Source of the DNA: Pyrenopolyporus hunteri
Taxonomy: Eukaryota; Ascomycota; Sordariomycetes; Xylariales; Hypoxylaceae
Length of the DNA: 64,000 bases
Assembly: GCA_902806595.1 (NCBI GenBank)
Contig: CADCXC010000004.1
Coordinates: 372,001-436,000, forward strand
Reading direction: 5' to 3'
The position numbers and the translations under genes are program-made. The notes under the pieces were generated by a model. The model did not search any database. It saw nothing but the letters and a program-made list of their open reading frames with translations, and was not told the DNA's origin. Shown here in pieces: positions 10,999 to 21,048 of the stretch (its first letter is position 1; every line of letters begins with the position of its first letter).

Positions 10999-12303
10999 GG
11001 TTGCTGATGTTGATGTTTGTAGTTGATATTGTTTTGGGTATTTGATGGTTTGCTTCGATGTTTCTGATCGCTGTTTGAATGTATCTGAATGTGATACTAT
11101 GTTACGTTCTACGAAGGGTGCGGAAGAAACTCTGGGGGCTATATAATTGCGTCGGGTACCTAAACAGGCCATCCATCTCATGATGTCTCGTGACGAATGA
11201 CTTCATGTTCGACGCCGGACGTGCGACGCTACGCGAGCAAGACCAGCATCCCATCTACAACCTCGAGATCGATTCGCTCGAAAGTTCGAGTACGTGCTCA
11301 TTAGCACGTCATACGCCGTCGATCCACCCTCGTTCGTCTGGGGTAAATGCGGAGGACGCGGAGGAGGGCAGAACGCCCAAGCCGCTATCATCGCCGGGCG
11401 TTACCTTAGATCTACGAGTAACTCGATCGCGGACATGAGTCTAGGCGGCTGCGCCGCGTCATATGTGACATTGGCGAGCTCTGGGGATTGGCTGTGTGAC
11501 GGCGCTTCCAAATTGAATTCGTTTAGTAGCTGTCGTCCTCATGCCACACCCCTGAATCCCCAGATCTTGGCGTTGAATCGGGGTTCTCGCTGGAACGTTC
11601 TAGCTGGCGGATGACCGTACCAGTTACTCCCAACGTCTTCAACATATAACACAGCAGGTCGTCTTAGGTACCTACGTGTGTAAGGAGATAGGTAGATAGA
11701 TTAGGTATGCGTCATTGGTCATACATATACCCTCAGACTTGATTAGCGCAGATATGTCTTATTTCCGGTTTGGTTTTGTCCGTCATCTGGGGTTGGATAT
11801 GCGGGGTATTCCTCTTCTTCAGCGGGATAGACGAGAAGCCATCTTGTAGAAGTCCTCAGATCTACCACAATTCAGGTCATCGCACATAAAGGGTATACTT
11901 CAGTGGTAATGGCAAGACTTATAGCGCTGGAAACACTTATAACTAAATGGTTATAGGGCATATAGGCCATGGTAAACACCCTAAAAATCACACTATAGCA
12001 ATGAATTAAGAAAAGTTAGGGGGTGAGATGATTGGCCAATCCGACTGCTGGAAACAGTTATATACGCCCTGTAATCACAGTCACTGCAGCGTTCAACGAG
12101 GGAATTTAATTTCATTTGGCGGCTTTCTCCGGGATGTCTCAACTAAAGTAAGCAGGGTGGCGTCCCTGTCGCAATTACACAGTTCTAGACCGAGGCGGTC
12201 TTATCTCTCGTTCCTGGCGTAGTCATCAACCAATGTATAATCATTAAGTGGTTCATTAGATCTCGAGTATTTCGCACAAAAAAGGAAAAAAGAAAATAAA
12301 GCG
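10999..12303. other. spacer between the 82-residue protein and the Zn2Cys6 regulator
   Basis: Divergent promoters of the two flanking genes. Open frames at 11190-11614 on both strands show no motif and overlap each other. AT content rises in the last 500 bp before the regulator. Confidence 0.4.
11139..11147 (-). promoter_or_regulatory. TATA-like element of the 82-residue protein gene
   Basis: TTATATAG on the minus strand about 140 bp upstream of the ATG at 10998. Position and sequence fit a core promoter; no direct proof. Confidence 0.35.
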
Positions 12304-14014
12304 ATGTCCCACTTGAGCCGTGGATGCTTGAGATGCCGCCAACGACGGGTCAAATGTGATGAAGGTCGTCCCTCCTGTCGGCGCTGCGTTAACCGCAACG
12401 AAATATGTGAAGGCTATCGCGACGAAGCGACCATCGTGTTCCGCTATGAGACAAAAAGGATCATTGACAACGCTAATGCAGTCGCACCGGGTTTTCCAGC
12501 CACGGCGCTAACCAAGGGTTCTAGGCGAAGAAGCCGATCTATGGATAATAAATTAAACCGGAATAATCCGTCTCCTCCAGCAATTGACCCTTCTAATCTT
12601 ACGGAGCAGGAAGCCGCCGGGCTCAAACTCCCAGGCCGGTTTCCATGGACTAAGAACACCCCAGACCGTTTGCGGCCCGCTGCCGAAGACGAGGCAGTCG
12701 ACCGCTTTATGGATAAATATGTCCTGTACCCATGTAACGAGACCTCGTCTCCCGGATTTCTCGAACATCTGCCTTCCTTATTCAAAGATGTGAATGTGGA
12801 GGGCCGCTTCGCCCTCCGTTGGGCTGTTCGGGCTGCAGCGTTTGCTGATCTGTCTAAAGCCCAAAATAGCGATGCGTTGGCTGCCAAAAGCTTTCGTTGC
12901 TACGGAATGGCGCTTTCAGCACTAGGCGAGTCGTTATCAACAGCAAAAAAGATCCCGGATGACTACGACCTTATGACGGTGGTTATGCTGGATATCTTTG
13001 AGGTATGCATGCGAACTCGCTTGACGTTCGGTTATACTCGCACATGCTGAACTAGTAGACTTTTTTCATCGAGGATCCTACGATGAGGGGCGCTCATACG
13101 CAAGGCATGGCGCAGATTCTGAGATTGCGAGGCTCAGATCAAATTTACAATCCGCGTGGGTGGAGTTTGTTCAGGCTTGCTCACCATAGAATTGTAGGTC
13201 AGCTCTTCTTCGTCGACCAATATAATAGGTAACCGCTCACGTTATGCAGCAAAAGCAACAGCTGGCCTTTCGTACGAAGCCACTCGATGAGTCGGAAAAA
13301 TGGATTGGCCAATTGAACGAAGGGATGCGTTTTGTTCGCCTGGAGAAAGACGCTCTTCAAATTTCCCAGACTTGCCAGCGTGCAAGAGGTCTACAAGATG
13401 CCCTAATTAGCGGGAACTCATCGATATCCGAAATGATTGGGATAGTGAACGAGCTGACGAAGCTTGATAGTGAAGTGGTTAGTTGGCGGCAGAAACCCAA
13501 ATGGTCTTACAAGGTCTTTAACGTGTCTGAATTGCCCGAATTTAGTCTCTCTGTACGACCCCTGACAGATACGGTTCAACTTCACCCAGACCTCTGGATG
13601 ACTTACGAATGGAATTATCACCGTACAGCACGGATTGTCGCCCACCAGGAAATTTTGAACTGCCTAAACACCGCGGTCACGGCTCCTGATCTAGATGACC
13701 TAGAGAGAGAGAACCTGACTGCTTTGATGGAACAATCTACTAGTACAATACACACTCTTGCTGATGAGGTACTTTCAACTGTACCCCAATCGTTTGGTGA
13801 TATTGATCACCTAGGTCGCCTACATGATCACGAAACCGGTCCCCCGCCCTGTCGAGGAATAGGTGGATATCTTCTACTTTGGCCCATCAAGATCATCCAG
13901 GGGGCGCGAACGGCGACGACTCAGCAGCAGAAAAGGAGCGGACGAACAGTCTTTGAACGGATTCGGGAATACACTGGAATGAAGTCTCATCTCGGGTCTC
14001 TGAGCATAATATGA
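12304..14014 (+). CDS. Zn(II)2Cys6 transcription factor
   Basis: Nuclear DNA-binding regulator of the Gal4-type fungal family. Three exons, 12304-13002, 13059-13193 and 13250-14014, give 532 residues. The N-terminal cluster is CX2CX6CX6CX2CX6C (Cys 8, 11, 18, 25, 28, 35) with the basic stretch RQRRVK between. A linker rich in Ser/Arg/Pro follows, then a mostly helical region typical of the fungal-specific middle domain, in the style of proteins carrying an EDP..RGAHTQGMAQ-like segment in exon 2. Both introns join in phase 0, and a CTGAAC branch site precedes the first acceptor. The gene is convergent with a small cupin gene 140 bp downstream, a possible target. The DNA site it binds cannot be read from the protein. 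Confidence 0.88.
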
Positions 14015-14153
14015 ACCCGTCTTTTTATAATCCTTACCGTCTTCTAACCCCTATCTCTCCTCCTGATTCCACAACTTCGCCCCTCTCCACGGTATTGAAC
14101 ATCCCCTCCACCTAACACGTACCACACGATTTAAATTAAAGATAGTATGGGAG

Positions 14154-14666
14154 TTACTTCCTAAAGACGGTCTCTCCGAGCTCTTGCCCGTTAGCAAGCT
14201 TGATCTTCTCCGACCCGACCATAACGAACGCAATCCTGCAGACCTCGTCCGTGCGATTGTGCCACATGTGATTGACACCCTGCTGGACAACGAACTCGCC
14301 CGCTTTTATGGTCTTCTCCTCGCCGCCATCTAGCTCGAGGACGATCTCGCCCGACAGCACGACGCAGTAGTCGAGACTAAGGGTGCGATGCATCGGCGCG
14401 CTGTGGCGGGGCGCCATATTGGTTACGGAGAAATTGACTCCCGCCGGGGGAGCGCGAGGTAGCGTCTTCTGGAGGTCTTTCAGGTCTGCTTGGTTGTTCA
14501 CGGGTACTGACGAGCGGGTGTCGAAGACGGAGAAGGAACTCCCGCCTGGCCCGAATGGCGAGAATGGCTCGAGAACTCGGTCTGAGTGGAACACTGATTT
14601 GCCGTTCTCGTTATGGGTAGTGACAACCACGCGAGGGCTAAATAGGACAGTGTTGCTTGAGCTCAT
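14154..14666 (-). CDS. small single-domain cupin protein
   Basis: 170 residues, single exon. A cupin_2 beta barrel is indicated by the central motif around H88/H93 followed by CVVLSGEIVLELDGGEE, and the second motif AGEFVVQQGVNHMWHN (H133, H136). These usually hold a metal ion and serve in dioxygenases, isomerases or small-molecule binding. The first motif is imperfect (HSAPMH instead of the standard HXH spacing), so metal binding is uncertain. No signal peptide. It is convergent with the Zn2Cys6 regulator, and a TATA element lies about 190 bp upstream. Substrate unknown. Confidence 0.82.
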   Translation of the reverse strand: MSSSNTVLFSPRVVVTTHNENGKSVFHSDRVLEPFSPFGPGGSSFSVFDTRSSVPVNNQADLKDLQKTLPRAPPAGVNFSVTNMAPRHSAPMHRTLSLDYCVVLSGEIVLELDGGEEKTIKAGEFVVQQGVNHMWHNRTDEVCRIAFVMVGSEKIKLANGQELGETVFRK

Positions 14667-14853
14667 GGTGAAAAAACTTGGAATAGCACTTAGGTAGAAT
14701 GGGAAATTGCTGGTGTTTTAGATATGTAAAGGGTCGTAGGCTAGGTGACTGTACGGCGCTCAGACGCGGTAGTGTCTTGATGAAAACAGTTCCTCGTGTT
14801 CTTATGAATAGAAATATGAGGGAAAACAATAGGAGAATGCTCGAGGAAGCCGG

Positions 14854-14864
14854 CTATTTATATA
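14854..14864 (-). promoter_or_regulatory. TATA box of the cupin gene
   Basis: TATATAAATAG on the minus strand about 190 bp upstream of the cupin ATG, a near-consensus TATA element. Confidence 0.5.
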
Positions 14865-15319
14865 CGAATTTTGCTGGCAGAAGTCTTCCCAGATGTCACT
14901 TGAAGCCATCTCGGGGACACGTACCTCGCGGTGCTAACCGGATCTAGTAATCGGCACGAGGCGAATAACGAAGGAGCTGAGCCTTAAACGATCTCGTACT
15001 GGCTCTGTCCCGAGCTCTGAATGGTTATTATCGTTATGTACGTACTGTTATCGAAGGATCAGACGGCTGACAAGCTTCGCTAAGCTTTTCGGGGATCTCG
15101 GTTCTAATCTTATGGTGATCCTACGGCGATCCTCCTAACGAATTTGCTCGCCTGCAGAGTTCGCTTGAAATGATCATGGAACACTCGCCTTAAGGGTATT
15201 CAACAACCAAGACGCCTTGGGCAATACAAGAATGTTTCATATTAGGACGTTGGCTTAGGACCTTTATACTAAGGTGGTATTTTCAAAGCAAAAGGGGTAA
15301 ATAGGGGTTCCAGGTGATT

Positions 15320-15356
15320 AACCCTAAACCTCAGCTCCGACCCTAACCCTAACCCC
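15320..15356. repeat. interstitial telomere-like CCCTAA tract
   Basis: AACCCTAAACC at about 15320-15330, then CCCTAACCCTAACCCC at 15341-15356. The unit equals the usual fungal telomere repeat (TTAGGG). Confidence 0.7.
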
Positions 15357-15561
15357 TCGAAGCGTCCATCAGTAAAGGCTTTACTGAAGCCATTATCTTT
15401 TGGACTATAGCTCTTCATATTACACGCTTAACAGAATCGCCTCGATCCTAGTGACTACCCGGTGCTTACTGGGTACGAAGAGTAGCCCTCTACTTTTCTA
15501 AATAATAACGATACGAATCCTACCTGCAAATTAATACACTTATTCACAACTTGCTATCCCC

Positions 15562-15819
15562 CTAAACAGACCTCTGCTTCTCGGCGAAGCCGCGCACGCC
15601 CTCAAACGTATTTCCACCTCTCTCGACGTGCCCGAACGAGCCCTTGAGCGGATATTCGTAGCCTGTTCCGGACTCAAAACCTAGGTCCAAGCCCTCACGG
15701 CTCACTATAACAGCATCGGGGCTATTCTCCATGATATGCCGAACCCACCCCGGCGTGGCCTCTAGCACCGCTTTGCCGGCCTTACGCTTCGCCTCCTTAT
15801 CTACGGCCTCGTTAGTCAG
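15562..15819 (-). pseudogene. relic of an enoyl-CoA hydratase/isomerase-family gene (3' part)
   Basis: About 85 codons resemble the C-terminus of fungal crotonase-fold enzymes: NSPDAVIVSREGL in the middle and a final FEGVRGFAEK near the stop, where family members continue a few residues further (EKR.P.W). The upstream 400 bp shows no remaining crotonase motif (no oxyanion-hole segment) in any frame, and there is no plausible start or upstream exon. It is therefore best read as a truncated, inactive remnant. A real gene with strongly diverged upstream exons is the less likely alternative; an AG just before the open segment would allow splicing. Confidence 0.5.
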
Positions 15820-16375
15820 CTTCCGGGTCCGGGTATAATAAAGGGAATGAAAGTAGGGAGCTTCGTTGGGACTCCCTTACCCCGGACTCCTTGGCAATGA
15901 CTCCTGAGGTTGACCGGACCCTGAATTTAGGTAGATGATAGGTGAGCGAATACTTAATGTACGGGATATAGCCCACGAGAACATCGCGATAGTATAAAAC
16001 GCTAATAGGGAGGCGGAGGCGTGGACGGCACGAACTGTCGGTCAATTTACGTGGAAGCTCTATTAATCTTCTATTACGGCGACAACCCCTTGTTTATCCA
16101 TAGAGCCTTATTATCAGCCATTTTGTATTTATTGACTATGCTTAGCAGATGATATTAAAGCCGCTTTTGTAAAAGCTTCTGCGTATTTCTGTCAATACAG
16201 AAATTTGAGAAGGATCCTCTTCGTAATATGCTTTTACTAAACTCGGGGGGATCCTTGAATCGCGAAACACACGTGTCCGAGTACGGGGACGGTCCTAGGA
16301 GCAGGTGGCGTGTTTCTCGGGTACCGCTGAGTAAATGGTTGTAGAGAAGCCGAGAGGTTACTGCGCTTCCGCAAC
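15820..16375. other. spacer downstream of RBM25
   Basis: No gene seen. A minus-strand frame at 15812-16045 is open but has no recognisable content and may be decayed sequence upstream of the crotonase relic. Confidence 0.35.
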
Positions 16376-18899
16376 CTATGCGGAGAGACCGCGTTTTTCG
16401 CTCTCGGTAAAGAAAATGACCATCCGCCAAAGTTTCTTGACAAGGGCTTCGGCCTCATCATCCAGAGCCTACGAACTAAAGTTAGCGAACCGTAATCAAG
16501 AGGGTCGTGATATAGCTTAGAACGTACTTCTGCCAACTCCTCTACCAGCTCCCCGGGCTTGGCATGTTTCCTCAGATGTTCCTCCACCACCTCGATCAGA
16601 AGTTGTTCTTGAACACCAAGATACTCGACCAATTTCTTTTCAACAAAAGGCCTAAGCTTCTCACGAATGACGCTCTCGTCCAGGAAGTCCCATTTGACAT
16701 CCCATTCCCAGAGGCCTTCCTTTTCGTTAGGAATCTCCTGCGCCAACGCGCGCACAGCTTGGTCGCGCTCTTCGTCGGACATGGCCGCCGCTGCGGCCGG
16801 CTCAAACTGAATAGGGACGAGTTGGCGCCTAGAAGTCGCATCCTCATCCTCGTCTTCAAGCAGCCCCTCCACCTCGGCGATGGTCTTCCTTTGCGGCGCT
16901 GCACGTTGCGCTTGCGCCTTCTGCGCGGCTGCGCCGAGAGAAAGCTTGAAGGGTTGCGGCGCGGAAATCCCAGCTCTGCTGGCCTGCCGCTGTTCCATCT
17001 CCTGGGCTTGTCTCTCGAGGAATGAATCGGCCATACCCCTAGCTTGCTCGCGCTCCGCTTCTTCTTTAAGGCGTTCCTGCTCCTCAGCTTGCCGGTCTGC
17101 GTCATCGGCTGCGATTTCTCTAGCCCTAAAGGCGGTGCGATTCCTGATCCAAGCGCTCCGATCCTTGTAATATTCTTCAGACTTTCGCGAAGCCTCCGCG
17201 TCGTCGTCGAAGTGCTTGAGTCGCTGGAGCACTTTTTCTCTGTTCTTAGCAAAGTCCTTTGCGTCCGACCCGTCCCGCTCTCTCTCTCGCTCGAGAGCAG
17301 CTGTCCGAGACTTCTCCCTGTTCAACCACCGGCGTTCGGCGTCGAGATAGAGCTTTTCGGTTTCCGCATTCTGCTTGGCGGTTCGACGACGCTCCAACTC
17401 TTCGTCACTAGCCGAGTCGTCGTCGTCGTCGCGGTTATACGCCAGGCCACCATTCGTCGTGCCGCCGTTAATAAAACTGATTGACCGGTTGTAATCTTTG
17501 CCCATATCGGATTTCTGTCCCTTCGGGCCAGAAGGTGCGTTAGGAACTCCACGCGGCCCCAACGGAATAGTATTCGCACTGGAAGGCGGCGGAGACGCTA
17601 GTCGAGAGGGCCTAGATGCGCCATTCCGCTGGCGTTCCATCGCCTCGAGCTCCTCTTCCCTCTTTAGACGTTCCATATCACGCTTAATGCTTCGTTCTCT
17701 GAAGGCGGCGATCTCGGCAGCAACGGTCTCGCGCATCTCAGCTGGGATATCGGCTAGCTCGTCCTCCTGCGCCAAGGGGATATTAACCACCTCAACATTC
17801 TCGCTGTTTTGGGCCGAACTGTCGCCCATGGTGACGTCTCCATCCGCGTCTGCTCCAGATCGCGACGTGGGATAAAAGAGATTTCTTATAGTCTGCTTCA
17901 ACGCACCTCTAGCAGCTTCGCGCCTTGCCTCTGCGCCTGAGTCGTCAGGTCTGCTTTCTCTATACGCCTCCAGATACTTGGTCGAATTCTCGTCGAGTCG
18001 GATCTGGAGAGTCGCCTTTTCGAATTTCGCGTAGGTATCGTCATCGGTCGCGGGTTCATCCGACGGCGCCTGTTTCCTCACGGGTACCTCGATGTCCTTT
18101 AGGATTTCGGAGGCGATCCAGAGAGACTCGGCGTCTTCGAACTGGGCAAAGCCGAAGGACATCTCTTTCCCGCCGGCGTCGACGGCTCGGTCCCAGCGAC
18201 GTACCTTTCCTGCGGCGCCGAGTATCTTCTCGACGCCTTCGTTGCCACTGATGCCCTCTGTTATGCCACTCACGAATACGGTTCGGATGATCTCTTCTTT
18301 GGTAGGGGGAACCAACGCTTGCATGTTCTCGCGGATGGCCTGCCGCGTCTGATCCAGACCGCGATCCATACCTATACCGGCGCGTGGCCCAGCGGAGCTC
18401 GGGGTCTCGCTATCTTTCCGGCCCGGTATTCCGGGGGTGGGGGGCTTCGTTGAGGAGGTGCCGAGACGAATGACGGGGGCGTTGAAGTTGATGTTGGGCA
18501 TATTCGGGGGAGCTTGGAAATTGGATGGCAGACCGCTAGGTCGATTAGCTTGATTGATGTTGTGCTGCTGAACGCCAGGTGGTGGCGCCGTTCCTGGGGC
18601 AGACATGCCTGGAGGAGGTCCTAGAAGAGGGGATTAGTATGCGAAGGGAATCCTAGAGATGATGGGCTGAAAAGACACTCCTTACCTAGACCAGGAGCAG
18701 ACGGAACACCTGGAGCACCGCTAGCACCAGGATACGAATTGTAAGTCGGAGGCGGGCCGAAGCCGGGCACTTGAAGTAAGTCCTCTCGTCAGTATCATCC
18801 TCGTCCGTAGTATAACTGATATAACCGATATAACTGGTATGACTGAGAACGTCAAACGACACGACACCACTCACCTCCACCATAAGGGTTATACGCCAT
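16376..18899 (-). CDS. RBM25: RBM25-type splicing factor (RRM + PWI domains)
   Basis: Nuclear U1 snRNP-associated protein acting in 5' splice-site choice; the S. pombe counterpart is Usp107. Four exons (18899-18875, 18769-18686, 18620-16528, 16468-16376) give 764 residues. The N-terminus is Gly/Pro-rich (MAYNPYGGG, then PPPG repeats). An RRM spans about 149-235, starting RTVFVSGITEG. A long charged Glu/Arg-rich helical region with many RE/ER pairs follows. A C-terminal PWI fold begins near LWEWDVKWDFLDE and ends LVKKLWRMVIFFTESEKRG. The last exon is needed to complete the PWI domain; reading through the donor instead gives an unrelated tail. All junctions are in phase. The two small 5' exons are supported by the continuous Gly/Pro composition. 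Confidence 0.88.
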
Positions 18900-19541
18900 A
18901 ATCGGAATACAGGATGGTTCTAGATCTTGACGAATACAGCTCGGGGACCTGGGAATTTGGTGGAATATATGGGCGCTGTCAAATTAGTCCTTGAATCGCA
19001 GCGCCTCCAGCAAGGAAAAGGAAAAGGCTGGATGATGGGAATGGAGATATTTGGCAGCACCGCAGAGAAGTTCCCGAGAGGTTTTGATGTTGACAAGGTT
19101 TATCGGGTTTTGTTTTATTTTATTTCATTGAATTTCCAATTGGGTAGAGTCCCGCACAGCCACATGGAAGGGAACGAAGGGGGGGCTGAAAGCTTGGACC
19201 CGGTACGTACTACGTTATAGTCAGATAGGTACATTAGGCCATGCGTCAGTTACCTGATTAAAGCGGGACACCACGCCCATCCCGGTCAGGCACGATACCT
19301 AGGTAGGTACATAACGGCAAATCATCGGCAACCAGCAGTCCTTATCGGGCCAAGGAAAACGCCGGATCAAATCCTATCGTCAATTGAATTCGGCGCAGAT
19401 CCGTCAACTATCTAAAAATCGCGATCTCCAAGAGAAGAGAAGAGAAGAGCTTCATAGTCACTGGTAAATGGGACGGCGAAGCTTGGATCCCAAGTGCCAA
19501 TTCCGATAATTGTGACTGGCCGAGTTCAGCCAAACCTTAAG
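18900..19541. promoter_or_regulatory. divergent promoter region of RBM25 and MRP21
   Basis: 640-bp spacer between two head-to-head housekeeping genes. It contains a TACCTAGGTAGGTAC word at about 19296-19311 and AGAGAAGAGAAGAG purine repeats just upstream of MRP21. No TATA box is obvious. Confidence 0.5.
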
Positions 19542-20289
19542 ATGTAAAACGATATCTCGTCTTGCTTCTCTTTTATAACCGACCTCTTCGACTAACACAA
19601 CGAATCCATCCAGGGCCGAACTCCGTCGAGTCGCGCAGCTTGCGCAGGTCGCCGCCGTGAGGTCGACGCCGCTACTTCGAAACTCCGCGCCAACATGGAA
19701 ATACGGTCCATTCCCTATTTCATCTGCCTCTTCGATATCGCGTATAAGGCAGATGTCAACAACGCCGTTTCTTCGAACACCCGATCCGAGCGATTGGGCT
19801 AGAGATTCTACTCTCCCTCCCAGGTCACCTCTAGCCCGGACGCAGTACCAAGAACCTCCCAAACACGATTGGTCAAATCCATCTAGAGAGGCAGTTCCAT
19901 CGCAGGACAATGAAACGGATATTAAGAAACCCAATATATCATCATACGACGACCCTTTCGCCCCGGAAATCGATTTTGACAGCGGCGAACTAGACAAGAG
20001 CATCATAGAAGAGCGCCCGGCTTCCACCCGCCCTCCCTTGCGCTTAGTCCCACGGACAGGCCGGACTATCCACGTTGGCCGAAGTGTCGACGTGGCAAGG
20101 TCGTTCAAGCTCCTAGCAATACAGATAGCCGTGAACAGGGTTCGCTCCGACTCTTACGCCCAGAAGTTCCACGAGCGGCCGGGTCTGAAGCGGAAGAGGC
20201 TTAAGAGCGAGAGGTGGCAAAGCAGGTTCAAGAAGGGGTTCAAGGCTTGCGTTAGCAGGGTCAAGGAGTTAACGAAGCAGGGTTGGTAA
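19542..20289 (+). CDS. MRP21: mitochondrial small-subunit ribosomal protein bS21m (Mrp21)
   Basis: Component of the mitoribosomal small subunit. The last ~65 residues match the bS21 family: FKLLAIQIAVNRVRSD, then a basic run (RPGLKRKRLKSERW) and RFKKGFKACVSRVKEL. The open frame has no ATG until 19753, well inside the protein. If AT at 19542-19543 is joined to G at 19614 across an intron (donor GTAAAA, branch CGACTAAC, acceptor CCAG), an ATG forms. It opens MAELRRVAQLAQVAAVRS, an Arg/Ala-rich presequence suited to mitochondrial import, giving 225 residues. Without the intron the protein would start at 19753 and lose this presequence. Family call is firm; the split start codon is inferred from splice signals and phase. 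Confidence 0.82.
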
Positions 20290-21048
20290 TATCGAGATCC
20301 TCCGTGTATACCTACCTAGTCATCGGGGCCGACCAGAACCTCGCGATCCGCAGTCGTCGATCCGTATAAATTTCGCCATATTGTACATTACACGACGGCA
20401 TCCTTAAATTGTGACATGCATAACCACGACAGACGAAGTAGCTCCGCCATCCCAGCGTAAACTCCCTACCGTACTAGATAAGATGGGGTTCAAAGATATA
20501 AACACCTCGAGAATACCTGGGTACCGCAGAATGTTGGACACAAAAAATTTGAAGTCTCGTATTTTATAGAAGCTACGAAAAGAGCTTGATGTCTCTTGGA
20601 GAGCTAGTTTCAGTAGAAAGAACCATTCGGGCTGGGTACCGTTCCTGGTGCTTCGAAACGAGACACCGACCTGGTGATGCTAGCAGCCATTCGACCAGAG
20701 ATAGAAGCAATCTCACAATACCGCTTGACAGGTCTAGACGAGCCAGGGAGAAGTCACTGCGTTTGGCCTAGGTGGTTCTTTAAAGGTTAAGGAGAATTAA
20801 TATATTCAAAGATAGCTGTAGGGAACGGGAAGCTATGCAGCGAGAGGTTTCGACGGTCTATTAAAATAGTGAGCAAGTTCCACCATAACAGATCACGGCG
20901 GAAGCTGCGCGAAGATTACGGGGTGGTAGGAGGCAGCAAAGCCCTCGAGATAAAGGAGCTAGGCTTCCCTTTCCAAGAAGAGACGGTCCGCGTCAATATT
21001 CAACACGACAACCACGCCAAAGCAGTACGTAAGTCATAACCGGCCAAA
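20290..21048. other. spacer with coding-like frames upstream of the kinesin
   Basis: The stretch at about 20640-20785 in one frame and 20788-21036 in another reads as ordinary protein without stops, but has no ATG-initiated complete gene. It could be upstream exons of the kinesin (a GTAAGT at 21029 and GTGCAG at 21070 would join in phase) or a decayed gene. Not annotated as CDS. Confidence 0.4.

Larger units (their letters stand above)
14667..15561. other. spacer with telomere-like words
   Basis: Cupin promoter on the left; the right half contains CCCTAA repeats (15320-15356). No coding frame is recognised. Confidence 0.4.
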
